Origin: Portunus trituberculatus
Lineage: Eukaryota; Arthropoda; Malacostraca; Decapoda; Portunidae
Assembly (NCBI RefSeq): GCF_017591435.1
Contig: NC_059289.1
Location: forward strand, 16,740,926-16,804,925
DNA: 64,000 nucleotides
Reading direction: 5' to 3'
In this document: positions 15,109 through 27,203 of the stretch, piece after piece
How positions within the stretch are numbered: the stretch's first letter is position 1
Layout of the letters: every line of letters starts with the position of its first letter
Notes under the pieces: model-generated
What the model was told of the DNA's origin: nothing
The model's database searches: none
What the model saw: the letters and a program-made list of their open reading frames with translations, nothing else
Position numbers and translations under genes: made by a program

Positions 15109-18100
15109 CTGTGTGTGTGTGTATTCACCTAGTTGTATTGTAGAGGGGTTCAAGTGGGGCAAATAGTGTCCTGTCTCCATGTCTCCATGGAGATATTAGG
15201 AATCAATGCATTCCACTTTTCCACTGTTCTATGTGGAAAACTATATTTTCCAATATATTTCACACCCTACCTGATCTTAATCATCTTAATATGTCCTTTT
15301 GTCCTTCTAGCTGCTTCTATTACCAGCACCAGATCTTCCTTGTCTATTTTTTCAATGCCATTTACTATTTTATACATTGTTATTATGTCTCCTCATTCTC
15401 TTTTATCTTGTAAGATTGGCAATCCCATTCGCTTCAGTCTTTCTTCATGTGTTAGGTCCTTTACTCCCGGCACATCTTTGTAGCTATCTTCTGGATCTGT
15501 TCTAATCTTCTTATATCTTTCCAGCTTTGGATGTATCATGCTCGTAATATTTTTCTTTCATTATATCTTTGTCCATGAATTGAAATGCCACTATAATCAC
15601 TCTAATATTAATCAACATTTTATATGCTAATCCAAATATCTTATTTGAGTGTTTTCTATGGGTTCAGATTTTCCTGTATAATCACTCCCAGATCATTTTC
15701 CTCTTTAGTCTTCATTATTTGTTCCTTTCCCATCAGTTAGTTCCATACTGGTCTTCTCTTACTCTTTCCCAATTCCATTATGTGACATTTCTTACCATTG
15801 AACTCTAATTTCCACTTCTTACTCCACTTGTAGATTTTGTTTATATCTTCCTGCAGCAGCAAACAGTCTTCTTGGGTTGTGAATATTCTTAGCAATTTTG
15901 CATCATCAACAAATAAATTAACATAACTGTTTACCCCATTTTGAATGTCGTTTACATATATACCTGGAACATAATAGGGCTAACAATGACCCTTGTGGCA
16001 TTCCACTTGTTACTTTACCCAAGATGAGTATGTATCTCTGATCACAGTTCTCATCTCTCTACCCTTCAAATAATCCCCTATCCAATCTAACAAAGTTCCT
16101 CGCAGTCCTCCTATGCTCTCTAACTTCCAAAGTAGTCTGCCATGAGGGATTTTATCAAAAGCCTTTTATATGTCCATGTATACTGTGTCCATCTACCCAT
16201 CTCTGCTTTCCAGTCCTTCTATTACTCTTGATTAGAAACTTAAGTTCGACACATATATGACTGTCCTGTTCTGAAGCCAAATTGTCTGTTCTATATAACT
16301 TGTTCTTCTTCCAGATATTTAACCCATTTTTCTTTGATAACTATTTCACATAACTTCCCCACAACACTTGTAAGTGACACCGGTCTGTAATTTAATGGCT
16401 CAGTTGACTTTCCTCCGTTGAATATTGGGATTATGCTGGCTCTTCCATTCTAGTGGTACTCTCCTTCTTTTAATGAACTTATAACCATTTCCTAAATCCG
16501 ATCTAACAGCTGCTCTTTACATTCTTTTAGTGCCTAGCCTGATACACCACCAGGCCCCATTGCTTCTCTGACATCCAAATTCAAATGATCTAGTAATCTT
16601 CCAATATCTTCTTTGAGCACTATGATTTCCAGCAACCCTTGTCAATGCAATGTCCTATTTATTTGGTTCTGCAAAATCCTCATCTTCAGTGATCTCAGTT
16701 TTGTTTCACTTATTTCCTATGCCATTTGGTATGTCTTCCATCCTTATTTATTTTTTTTCTAATGTTTCCTTATTCTTCATCTTATCATTTATAAATTTGT
16801 AGAAAAGCTTGGGTTCATCTTCGCTTTTTGCACCACATCTTTCTCAAAGTTTCTTTCTTCCTCTCTCCTTACTCTAATATATTAATTTCTCACGTCCTTA
16901 TACTGCTGTCAGTTACTGTCATTTCTCTACTTTTTGAGTTTCTTTCTTTCTTTTGCCTTTTTAGCTTCTATACATCTGGCACTATAACAAGCATGTATAC
17001 TTTTCTTTACTGTATAGATAGGTATGTATTTCTTCACTCCTTCATTATATTTCTGTAGGAATATTTCATATCTCCCTTGTATTGTCCTTCTGTTCATAAT
17101 GTTCCTCCATTCAATATCAGCAAAAAATTTTCTTAACTTTTCAAAATCTGCTCTTGCATAATTCAATTTCTGTCTTTTGTAGTCTTCTCTGTATCTTATC
17201 CTATCCTCTTCCTGCATTTCCCACTCTAATGTCACATGGTCACTTCCTACTGAACTAAGGTATTGTATGCTGGGAGGAGGCTCTGGTTTCTTTGTCAATA
17301 CTAGGTTAAACAACAATGCTTCTTCTTCCCTTCTGTACCTTGTTGACTCCTCCACCCACTGATCCACTGCATTAACCATAGTCAACTGTAACACCTCCTC
17401 AATCCACTGTCCAGCATTATCCATTACTTCCATTTCTCTCCAGTTTACTCTTTCACAGTTAAAGTCTCCTACTAATAGTATTCTTCTATCTCTTCTTATC
17501 ATATTATCTAAGCACTTAATCACCTCTCTTTGCATATCTTTATGTTCCTCATATGTAACTTTGATTTTCTTTTTTTTTCAATTCCTTTGTTTTGATTGTT
17601 ACTCCTATTACTTCCACCATACCATCACCATATTGCACTTCCTGCACACATATATTATCATGAATCATTATTAGCATTCCTCCTCCCTTTTTCCCTTCCT
17701 GTCTTTTCTCCAGCTATTATATCCCTCTTCTTTAAAGCTAACATGGATCTCCTCTTTTAGTTTTGTCTCTACTGTGCACATTACATCTGGTCTTTTTTCT
17801 TTCAAATAATCTCTTATCTCCAACATGCTGGATAACAACCCATATATATTAATGTCACTCTTAATTTCTTGCCTCTTCCATGACCTCCTCTTTCTTTCAT
17901 ATATACCACTTCTTTAGTCTCATATCTAGAACCCTGCAGTAGAAATTCTTTTCTTGATCTCGTCCTTTTCTCATTTTTTCCTTAACCTCATTTCTTAGCA
18001 ATGTCTCCTTCTCTCTCTCTTCCAGATTCCTATCTCTTTTTATCCATATATCCTTAGATTCAGTATCATCAGCGAGTTTCCTTTTCTTATAATTTCCTCT

Positions 18101-18654
18101 CCCACCACCTGCGATTTCATTCTCACTTTCATTGGTCTCTTATCCCCTTCATTAAATCTTCCCAACCTAATCACTTCCTCCACTTCCTGGTCCAACTCCT
18201 GAGTGCTGTCCTGGACCTGTTTGATAAAAGTTTTGGCCAATTCTCTTTCTTCTCTTGCACAAACTTGTTTGGAATTTTTTTTCTTCATCCCCAAAATTAA
18301 GAAAATTTTCCTCTTATCTACTGTATCCCTCACTAGATCTTCTTTCTCCTTATTTACTCGTACAACAGTGTCCTTTGTCTTTTTTCCTGAATTTACTTCC
18401 TTACTATCTCTGAAAATTTCATTTTTTCCTCTTCCTGTTCCTATGCATTTTGTAATTCCTCCAATTTACTTTCATCCATTCCATTCTCAACTTTATCTTC
18501 CCCATCCTGTACTTTTTTTTTAAGGCTCCTTAAGGAGTCTTCGTAGTTGCAACATGTAGCCATTAGTATATAATTTTTTTTTTTTTATCACCTGCATCTC
18601 TTTCATATCTTGATTTATGTCTCTTGCTTACTCACATTCCTCTAATCTCACTTT
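15109..18654 (-). mobile_element. Older, heavily mutated LINE with ORF1 and ORF2 remnants
   Basis: Same family as the LINE at 8405-12490 but with many stops and frameshifts. Endonuclease piece 17535-16927 (RRILLVGDFNCERVNWREME, SVGSDHVTLEWEMQEED) keeps the GDFN and SDH motifs. RT traces lie at 16560-15840. The ORF1 piece 18333-18040 has EVIRLGRFNEGDKRPMKVRM. 3' tail is a short (AC)n at 15110-15122. Confidence 0.8.
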
Positions 18655-19280
18655 TAGTTCACCTTGTAGTCATCTCTGTAACTTATCCCATCCTCATCTT
18701 GAATTTGCATCTCTATTGTCACATGATCACTTCCTCCCATTGGACTAAGGTATTGTATGACTGGAGGGGGCTCTGGTTTCTTTGTGAATACTAGGTCAAG
18801 CAACGATGACTCTTCTTCCCCTCTGTACCTTGTTGACTCCTCCACCCATTGATCCACTGCATTAACCATAGTCAACTGTAACACTTCCTCACTCCTCACT
18901 CCACTGCCCAGCATTATCCATTACTTCCATCTCCAATCTACTTTTTTGCAGTTAAAGTCTCCAACTAAAAGTATTCTTCTATATCTTCTTATCATGTTAT
19001 CTAGGCACTTAATCACCTCTCCTTGTATATTTTTATGTTTTTCAGTTTCCCATGTATTTGTCTTAGGTGACACATATGTAACTACAATTTTTCTCTTCTT
19101 CAATTCCTCTGTTTTGATTGTTATTCCCATTACTTCCACTTGGTCCTCTCCAAATTGCATATCCTCCACACATATATTATCATGAACCATTATTACCACT
19201 CTTTCTTCCCCTTTATCCTTCCTGTCTCTCCTCCAGCTATTTCATCCCTCCTATTTAAAGTTAACATGGATCTGCTCTCT

Positions 19281-19286
<6 letters not shown>
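18655..19286 (-). mobile_element. LINE endonuclease fragment, truncated at both ends
   Basis: Encodes VMGITIKTEELKKRKIVVTY, RRYRRILLVGDFNCKKVDW and MGGSDHVTIEMQIQDEDG, the C-terminal half of an APE-type endonuclease. Joined on the left directly to ORF1 sequence of the neighbouring LINE, so it is a rearranged or nested piece. On the right it ends at the (TG)n tract of the SINE. Confidence 0.8.

Positions 19287-19360
<74 letters not shown>
19287..19360. repeat. (TG)n microsatellite (SINE tail)
   Basis: Pure dinucleotide repeat forming the (AC)n tail of the minus-strand SINE. Confidence 0.9.
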
Positions 19361-19363
<3 letters not shown>

Positions 19364-19654
19364 TCACTGTTTGATCTGCTGCAGTCTCTGACGAGACAGC
19401 CAGACGTTACCCTACGGAACGAGCTCAGAGCTCATTGTTTCCGATCTTCGGATAGGTCTGAGACCAGGCACACACCACACACCGGGACAACAAGGTCACA
19501 ACTCCTCGATTTACATCCCGTACCTACTCACTGCTAGGTGAACAGGGGCTACACGTGAAAGGAGACACACCCAAATATCTACACCCGGCCGGGGAATCGA
19601 ACCCCGGTCATCTGGCTTGTGAAACCAGCGCTCTAACCACTGAGCTACCGGGCC
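19361..19654 (-). mobile_element. tRNA-derived SINE with (AC)n tail (copy 1)
   Basis: On the minus strand a tRNA-like head (GGTAGCTCAGTGGTTAGAGC as box A region, GGGGTTCGATTCCCC as box B) folds with an anticodon arm CTGGT-TTCACAA-GCCAG. A body follows (GTAGCCCCTGTTCACCTAGC, then GAGCTCTGAGCTC), ending GTGAATTACACAC in a 74-bp (AC)n at 19287-19360. The body is shared with the copy at 60196-60476. (AC)n also precedes the 5' end (19655-19672). Confidence 0.88.
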
Positions 19655-19938
19655 GTGTGTGTGTGTGTGTGTGTACATATTTATATTTTTACAGCATTAA
19701 GTTAAACTCATTGTACCCTTTTTGTGTCTGCATTTCAGTTGTAAACACAATATGACATTATTGATGACTCTTTTGTAATGGACATGGTGATATGTTGATA
19801 CATAAGGTACTGGCTAAATCAATGTGATTCATGATAACTTCCTTCTTTTTCGTTCTCATCTAAATAAACCTCAGCTCTTTCCTTAATGAACCTGGCTAAG
19901 GAATGCTGAGATATTTCCAGTAACAGCCATCAACTTAC

Positions 19939-20105
19939 CTCCAGTCACAGTAAGAGTTGCACATTCATATTCAGCTACAGAAGAGCCAGCATTGTTGTGG
20001 GCAGAGATGCGTAGGTTGTACCAGGTGGCTGGGGTCAGCTCCATAATAGCATAGTTTCCAGTTGGCTTTACTTGATTGCTGGCCATTATCCATTCAGTTT
20101 GGTGC
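19939..20105 (-). CDS. Dscam: Dscam constant exon: FN6, second half (last before the TM choice)
   Basis: After TTTCCAG it reads (R)HQTEWIMASNQVKPTGNYA, LTPATWYNLRISAHNNAGSS and YECATLTVTG plus one base before GTAAGTTG. It is 167 bp, phase 2 to 1. Both TM exons restart in phase 1, giving Gly-Gly-Thr-Ile-Ala or Gly-Ala-Thr-Leu. Reading through the donor would add 18 codons before a stop at 19883-19885, a possible secreted form. I saw no AATAAA close by. Confidence 0.94.
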
Positions 20106-20240
20106 CTGGAAAGTAATTAAAAATCATATATATATATACAGTATATAAAACTGACTCAGAGATGAAAAGAATAACAATGAATGACAAATTGGTACATTTT
20201 CCAACAAAGGTGTAGTTCAGTTTTATAAAACCTCACTTAC

Positions 20241-20417
20241 CTAGGTTTGTATTCAACTACAAAATAATTCATGGGGCAGCCACCATCCTGCCAAGCATTC
20301 AGGTGCAGAGTAATAGATGATGAAGAAACTTCCACAAAGCGGTGCACTTCAGGAACCTCTGGCTTCTTGCCTTTTGTGCGGGTGTTCAGGACTTCTGAGG
20401 ATTCACCTGTTCCAATC
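20241..20417 (-). CDS. Dscam: Dscam constant exon: end of FN5, first half of FN6
   Basis: After CTCTCAG it completes Lys and reads IGTGESSEVLNTRTKGKKPE, VHRFVEVSSSSITLHLNAW and QDGGCPMNYFVVEYKP, ending AG before GTAAGTG. It is 177 bp, phase 2 to 2. The LNTRTKG, FIEVSS and W.DGGCPM blocks are diagnostic for Dscam1. Confidence 0.95.
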
Positions 20418-20839
20418 CTGAGAGACATATGCATCATCAGTATATAAATATACAAACTGGTGTTGCTTGCCATTTTTTTTTTATCACCAAGGAGGTCCTG
20501 TAGAAATTCACTGTGAAGCTTCCAAAATCATCAACATTAATGTAAGAAGTTTTCCTTTCCTCTTCATCCTTCTCAGTTCTCATCACAAGGCTGACATGCA
20601 CTAACAAGAACCTACAACTATCATACACATTTCAGCTTCACCAACTTTAGTCGTAATGAAAACTTAAATTCTATAATAGATTGCAGTTCTTTTAACATTA
20701 ACCAATAAAGCTACTCCTTCCTTTCCTCCTCCTCTATCAATACCTGACCTTCTGATCACAACTCCAAACTTTCATTCAACTTTACAGGCTTTTTCCTTCA
20801 CAGTGTAGAAATTCAAAGTCACATGCTAATATGCACCTA

Positions 20840-21279
20840 ACTCTCCGTTATCATGCAAAATTGGTGCCTCAAAAACCGCGCAATGGCGGAAAAGGTAATA
20901 ACGGAAGTGAAGAATAGATAGAAAATAAATAAATTGGTACCTCAGCCCAAAAATTTTCCTAATAAATTTTCCAGTTACCCTAAATTTACTACGATTAATA
21001 CTGGTGTAGCTTATTAACATTTGACAATCTGAAATGAATGGCATGGTTAATAATATATAGTAATATATTATTAACCATCCTCATGATCCTCATCTTTTTC
21101 CCCCTCCTCCTTCCCCCATCTAAACATTTGTCGGTGTGTGGTTGGGATATGGGTCGTATTACTACTATTACTATTACTACAACTATGCGTGCGCGATAAC
21201 GACTTTCCAGATGCACTAAAACTGAATTTTGCAGATTTTCATAAGTGCGCGATAACGGAGGGGCACAATAACAGAAGGT
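20840..21279. mobile_element. MITE, TA target duplication, related to 5267-5505
   Basis: Ends ACTCTCCGTTATCATGC and, inverted, ACCTTCTGTTATTGTGC, imperfect terminal repeats differing mainly by transitions. TA dinucleotides flank both sides (20838-20839, 21280-21281). 440 bp without coding capacity. Start and subterminal GCGATAACGGAGG motifs resemble the MITE at 5267-5505, so the two are probably one family. It lies in the 765-bp-plus intron between the FN5 and FN6 exons. Confidence 0.65.
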
Positions 21280-21314
21280 TAGCTAGTGTATGATCATAAA
21301 AGAGTAATACTTAC

Positions 21315-21549
21315 TTGTTGTAGGCAGAAGCATAAATCTGATACTGAGATCCACACCACAAAGACTCCAGTGTGTAGGTACGTGTGGAAGCTGGTACCTG
21401 AACACTCTCCTCATTGCTGAACTCTGGTTTGTAATAGATGGTGTAGCCATGGATAGGGGTGGTGTCATCAATCACAGAGGGCTTGAGCTTCACTTCAATG
21501 CTGTTTGTGGTTGTTGACTGGAGAGTAATTTCCGGAGGATGGGGAGGAG
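21315..21549 (-). CDS. Dscam: Dscam constant exon: FN5
   Basis: After GACTATAG it reads (A)PPHPPEITLQSTTTNSIEV, TPIHGYTIYYKPEFSNEES and YTLESLWCGSQYQIYASAYN, ending AA before GTAAGTA. It is 235 bp, phase 1 to 2. GYT.(H/Y)YKPEF and CGS.YQ(V/I)YA are shared with fly. The end of FN5 (KIGTGESSE) is on the next exon. Confidence 0.94.
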
Positions 21550-21873
21550 CTATAGTCAGGAATGAAAGTAAAATCAATAAAAACTACTGTTCGGTACTCA
21601 GAAAATTGCATGCATTTCAAAAATTTTAATGAATGATCTCTTATTGTTTCAATAAAACCATCATTAGACAATCTAGATGAAGATATTTATTCCAAAATGA
21701 ACATCAATATTTGATCTTCTTGGTGGAAATAAAAATATAATGTTAATGTGATCTTCTATGCAAAAGCAGCAATAATATAGTCTACTTCATAGTCTATTCA
21801 AATGTCTCTCTAGCAATCTTTCTGTAAAGGTCTATTGAGGTGAAGAACATGAAGTGCAGTAGTGAATGCACAC

Positions 21874-22040
21874 CCTGGATGAGCAGCTTGTGTGTGATTG
21901 TGTCCTGGCCGTAGGGGTTCTCCACATGGCAGGTGTATTCACCAGCATCATCACGAGACACTTGACGGATGAGGAGGGAGCCCTCAGGGAGGAGGCGCAT
22001 GCGGTCGTTGGGAGTGAAGGGCTCTCCATGAACTGTCCAC
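21874..22040 (-). CDS. Dscam: Dscam constant exon: Ig10, second part
   Basis: After TTGACAG it reads (R)WTVHGEPFTPNDRMRLLP and EGSLLIRQVSRDDAGEYTCH with the second Ig cysteine, then DTITHKLLIQ plus one base before GTGTGC. It is 167 bp, phase 2 to 1. NDRMR.LP.GSLLI..V.R.DAG.Y.CH.EN matches fly Ig10. Confidence 0.94.
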
Positions 22041-22483
22041 CTGTCAAAAGCATTAATGAACTGCTTTAAGCATTGAATATTTCTTAGGTAAGCAATGATG
22101 GAAGGATAAAACCTGCTCAACCCTCATATTATATCTGTTCTCATAAGGGTCACATAAGAATAATTTATGAAATTCAATTACAAACTGTTTATTCTGTGAT
22201 ATACTGGTATGCTTCATTCTAACATCATAACTATGTTTTTGTTTAACCTTTGAAGAGAAAAAAAAATCTATATGATAAAAATAAGGCTTTACAAGTAAGC
22301 CTATGGAGTCTTCAAGCATAATATAGTAGAAATTGCTGAGGCTTATGGCTCCTGGTACTGCCACCAGTAATTCCAAGCATCATTTGAGCATACTGAAGAC
22401 AAAACAGATGTAAAATAAAAGCATAAGGATCCCTTTTATCAATGAAGGTGAATAGGTGATGCTGTGGCTGCAACACAATGTAC

Positions 22484-22586
22484 CTGATATCAGGAGTGGG
22501 AAGTCCAACAACTTGGCACAGCAGTTTCACATCTTCCTTGTAGGTGGCCAAATACTCTTCATCAAATGATGCAATCTTAGCAGGTA
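22484..22586 (-). CDS. Dscam: Dscam constant exon: Ig10, first part
   Basis: After TTTACAG it reads (V)PAKIASFDEEYLATYKED, then VKLLCQVVGLPTPDI with the first Ig cysteine, ending AG before GTACATT. It is 103 bp, phase 1 to 2. VPAKIASFD is identical to fly, and the AG|G junction restores the residue before WTVHGE of the next exon. Confidence 0.93.
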
Positions 22587-22950
22587 CTGTAAACATCATT
22601 ATTCAACAATTAGTGAAATAAATGCATCACATGAACATTTATCATTCATGTACATCTACGTCATAAGATGTAACAAACATTATGAAAGTAGAAAGCTACA
22701 AACTTTTGTCAATAAAATATGAAGATTAATTATTTTCAAATGCTACCTAACATTTATGGGAAGTCAAAATGGTTAAAAAGTGTGAATCACAATACTACTA
22801 TATATGAAAACTGGAGATAGCCAAGTCATTTTACTTTCGTAATAATTATGTCTTATAATGCAATGTCTCCTGTCAATTGTACAATGTAAAAGTGGAATAT
22901 TTCTTTTCAGGTACTTATAGGTTTCATTAAACTGATAAAATGCCAGTTAC

Positions 22951-23101
22951 CTTTGTTGGACAGCTTAAGGTGTACAAGATCAGACATCTCTCCTTCTCCA
23001 ACAGTGGTGGAAGCAGTCACCCAGAACACATAAGCATCACGGCGTTTAAGTCCACTGGCCTCATAGCTGAGCTGAGATGGAAGCAGTTTCTGCAGGGTAG
23101 C
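22951..23101 (-). CDS. Dscam: Dscam constant exon: FN4, second half
   Basis: After CTTACCAG it begins in phase 0 with ATLQKLLPSQLSYEASGL, then YVFWVTASTTVGEGEMSDL and LKLSNK plus one base before GTAACTGG. It is 151 bp. FWVTASTT(V/I)GEG is a strong Dscam1 signature. The exon just clears the LINE block that begins about 150 bp upstream in the gene sense. Confidence 0.94.
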
Positions 23102-23209
23102 CTGGTAAGAGAAAACAGTGTCAAATTTAGGAACCAAATGATGCTGCTGAAATATAGATACAATAGGGTGAAAAAAAAAAAAAGAAAGAAAACATGCACA
23201 CATGAAATG

Positions 23210-26200
23210 TGGTGGACTGCCCGTAGCTACCAGTAGCCCCCAGTGCACACCATCACACACCCACATGCTCCCAGGAAGAGTGAAATAAAATGGATAGACT
23301 GGTAAGAAATAAGTTACCAAATTCAAAATATGCCGATGAGGCCCAGGGAGCAAAACCGAAAGTGGCCATTCAAAACATGAGTCCATCTTCAACAGGAGCA
23401 ACAATGCAAGGTAGACTGGTAATGTTGGAGAAGAGATTTGAGGAGTTGGTGAAGGAATTAAAAGTTCAGAGGAGTGAGGAGGAGCAGGATAGAGAATTCC
23501 AAGGCTTTGAAGGAAAGAGTTAAGAGACTGGAGGAAAATGAAAAACGATTGATGGATGAGAATGCACACTTGAGAGTGAAGGTTGAAAAATACAAGAGAC
23601 GGTTGGAGGAGAAAATGGAGAGATTAGTAAAGGAGAAAGATGACTTTAAGGAAATGATCAGTGAGCAGAATGAAAGGTTTGAAAGGGAGTGGGAACTGAA
23701 GAAAACACAATGGACTGAGTCGAGGGAAGCAGAGATGGTTGGATTGCAAGAAATAATTAAAGATAAGTTGAATGAAGACAAAAAAGAAAGGTCCAAAGAA
23801 CTGGTTAATGTTATGAAGAATAAGGAAACATTGATAAGAGAAATAGCAGAAAAGAAGAAGAGTGTGTTAATATTTGGGATGAAAGAACAAAATATAACAT
23901 ATAAGCCTAAGAGAATTAAGGAAGAATTAAAAACGGTAAGAGATCTGTTCAAAAATCTAAATGATGATGAAAAAAAAGACCTACAGGAAGAAGTGGAAGA
24001 GATCCATAGACTGGGTCCATATAAGGAGGGAGTAAGGAGACTGATTAAAGTAGTACTGAATTCACAACAATCTGCAGAGGATATCTTATATAGAACATCA
24101 AAATTAAGAGAGGTAGAAGGTTGTAAAGAGGTGTTTGTGAAAAAATAGAAATGAGGAAGAGAGAAGATATAAGGAATTGTTGGAAGAGGCGAGAAGGAAA
24201 AATGATGAACGGTCTGAAGAGGAAAAGAAAAGTTTTTGGAGAGTTATAGGAGAAAGAGTCAGAAAGTGGTATGTGGAGAAAAGGAATGCAGAGGAACCTC
24301 TAGAGGGAGCAGTGGGTGGACCGTAATGTATACTAATATAGATGGGATACTGTCAAGTAGATTGGAATTGCAAGACTATATGATGGTGGAGAAGCCTGAT
24401 ATAGTGTGTTTGACTGAGACAAAATTATATAAAAAAACAAAGGTAAATTTGGATAATAAATATAATATATGGAGAAAGGATAGAGAGGGTAAAGGTGGAG
24501 GAGGACTTATGATTATGACGGAGATAAATGTGGATAAGGTTTGGTATGGGAAGAACAACGCAGAAGTGATAAGCATAAGGTTAAAAAGTGATGGAAAAGA
24601 ATTAATAATCATGGTGACCTATGTACCTCCTAAAACAAATTCTTGGACATTAAGGGAATACGACAATATGATCAAGGATACTTTACAGTTTGGAAAGTGT
24701 ATTAACTGGAAAAAGAAAGGTGATACTAGTAGGAGATTTTAATTGTAAGGAGGTGGATTGGGAAAATCTAGTAAGTTGTGTTGGAGAGGAAGCATGGGAG
24801 AGAGATTCTTAATCTAATGATGGAAAATATGATGGAACAGAGGGTGAAAGAAAATACTAGATATAGAGGAGATGATGAACCGGCTAGACTGGATTTGGTG
24901 TTAACATGAGAAGTGTACCTATGTGGGGATATACAATACAAATGTCCTTTGGGAAGAGTGATCATGTGGTTATGGAAATGCAGATGGCAATAACACAGCG
25001 AAGGAAAGATGAGACATACAGGAGTGGTAGATTGAATTATAGAAAGATGGACACAGAAAGTTTGAAAAATTATTTCAGAACATTAGATTGGGAGGAGATG
25101 TTACAAATCAGAGAAGTGCAAAAAAATATGAGATTTTTATGAAATATTATAAAGGAGTTATGAAATTTGTACCAAAGTATAAACCGAGAGAGGAAGGAAG
25201 AAAGGATTGGTTTAATGCAACTTGTGTTAAGGCTAAAGAAAAGAGATGTGGCTTGGAAAAGATGGAAAAGAGCAGGAATATACTAAATAAGGAGAATTAT
25301 AGAGTGGCGAGAAATGAGTATGTGAGGGTAAGGAGGAGGAAGAAAGAAAATTTGAAAAGATATTGTAGACAAGAGTAAGGAACATCCAAAATTGTTTTAC
25401 AGGTTCATAAATGGTAAACTTAAAAGAGAGAGTCCATTGAAAGATTAAAAGGAGAGCAAGGGATAGTAGATGACCCTAAGAATATAGCGGAATTGCTAAA
25501 TAATAGGTTTCAACAAGTATTTACTAAAGAAACAATGTTTGTAAAGCCTCAGAATGTAGAAGGAAATGTGCACATGGATGACATTAAGATACCTAAAAGG
25601 AGTTATATAAAATGTTGGAGGAACTTAAAGATGATAAAGCGATGGGACCAGATGAAGTTTCAGGAAAATTATTGAAGGAATGTAGAGAAGAATTGATTGA
25701 TCCATTATATGATATTATAAGGTGCTCATTAGAAACAGGGAAGTACCAGTAGAGTGGAAAAGAGCTGAAGTGGTGCCCATTTATAAGGGAGGCAGTAAGG
25801 AAGAGCCTCTTAACTATAGACCTGTGTCTTTAACAAGTGTGGTCGGTAAGATTTGTGAGAGGGTGATAAAGAAATATTGGATACGGTTCCTGGAGGATCA
25901 TAAGTTATTATCGGATCATCAATTTGGCTTTAGGAAAGGGAGGTCATGTGTAACAAATCTACTGAGCTTTTATTCAAGAGTGGTTGACAAAATACAAGAG
26001 AGAGAGGATGGATGGACTGTGTATATTTGGATTTAAAAAAAGCTTTTGACAAGGTACCTCACATGAGACTGCTATGGAAATTAGAGATTTATGGAGGACT
26101 GAAGGGAAAAGTGTTAAAGTGGATGGAAAACTACTTGAGATGGAGGGAGATGAGAACGGTAATAAGGGATGCAAAGTCGGACTGGTTGGTGGTGGAGAGT

Positions 26201-27156
26201 GGAGTCCCACAAGGTTCAGTGCTGGCACCAATACTTTTCCTTGTCTATATTAATGATATGCCAGAGGGAGTAAACAGTTATATTAATTTGTTTGCGGATG
26301 ATGTGAAGTTGTGTAGGTGTGTGAAGAGTGAAGAAGATTGTGAAATTTTACAGGCAGATCTGGATAGGATTTGGGAGTGGAGCAAGAGGTGGGAGATGGA
26401 ATTTAATCTAAGCAAAAGTCATGTGATGGAAATGGAGAAGAGTGGAAGATGGCCAAGAGGGTCATATAAGATGGGTGAAGGAGTAGTGTTGAAAAAGGTG
26501 GAAAAGGAAAAGGATTTGGGAGTGATAATACAAGACCATGGGCAGTTTGAGGCTCATATTGACAAGATGTTTGGAGAAATATATAATCTGATTAGAAATA
26601 TTGCATTAGCCTTTCATTATATGGATAAAGATATGATGAAGAAATTAATTAGTACGGTAATTAGACCAAGATTGGAATATGCTGGGTGGTTTGGTCCCCT
26701 TATAAAAAGAAGCATATAAGGAAGTTGGAGAGATTGCAGAGAATGGCAACAAAAATGGTTCCGGAATTGGCAGAAATGACCTATGAGGAGAGATTAAAAG
26801 AAATGAATTTGCTTACCTTGGAACAAAGAAGAGAAAGAGGAGATTTAATACAGGTTTATAAACTGTTGAACGGTCTGGATGAAGTGGATAATGAGCAAAT
26901 GATGTTGAGAGAAGAAAATTTAAACAGAACTACGAGATCGCATAGTAAAAAGATAGCCAAGGGAATATGCTTGAAGGATGTGAAGAAATATAGTTTCCCA
27001 CAAAGATGTGTGAAGGTGTGGAATAGTTTGAGTGAGGAGGTGGTATCAGAGAGGAGTGTGCATAGTTTTAAAGGAAGGTTGGATGTGTGTAGATATGGAG
27101 ACGGGGCCACACGAGTAAGATACCCAGGCTCTGTAAAATTACAACTAGGTGAATAC

Positions 27157-27198
<42 letters not shown>
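23210..27198 (+). mobile_element. LINE with ORF1 and ORF2, several frameshifts
   Basis: ORF1 at 23290-24148 is a long coiled coil (VKRLEENEKRLMDENAHLRV) followed by an RRM-like strand (KKKSVLIFGMKEQN) and EIHRLGPYKEGVRRLIKVVL. ORF2: endonuclease from about 24236 (MYTNIDGILSSRLELQDYMM, LTETKL, GKSDHVVMEMQM) and RT 25722-26719 (NYRPVSLTSVVGKICERVI, FGFRKGRSCVTNLLSFYSRV, SGVPQGSVLAPILFLVYIND, LFADDVKL). The C-terminal part 26686-27120 closely matches the fragment at 7923-8403. 3' end CTAGGTGAATACAAC then (AC)n at 27158-27202. Antisense to Dscam. Confidence 0.9.

Positions 27199-27202
<4 letters not shown>

Positions 27203-27203
<1 letters not shown>

Noticed and set aside
19287..19360. Dinucleotide arrays as a CRISPR-like or structured repeat
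   Set aside because: Pure (AC)n microsatellites with no spacers; they are SINE and LINE tails in a eukaryotic genome.
19590..19654. A functional tRNA gene with CAC anticodon
   Set aside because: The tRNA-like head is continuous with a SINE body shared with 60196-60476, lies in an (AC)n context, and the arms are imperfect. It is a SINE promoter, not a tRNA gene.
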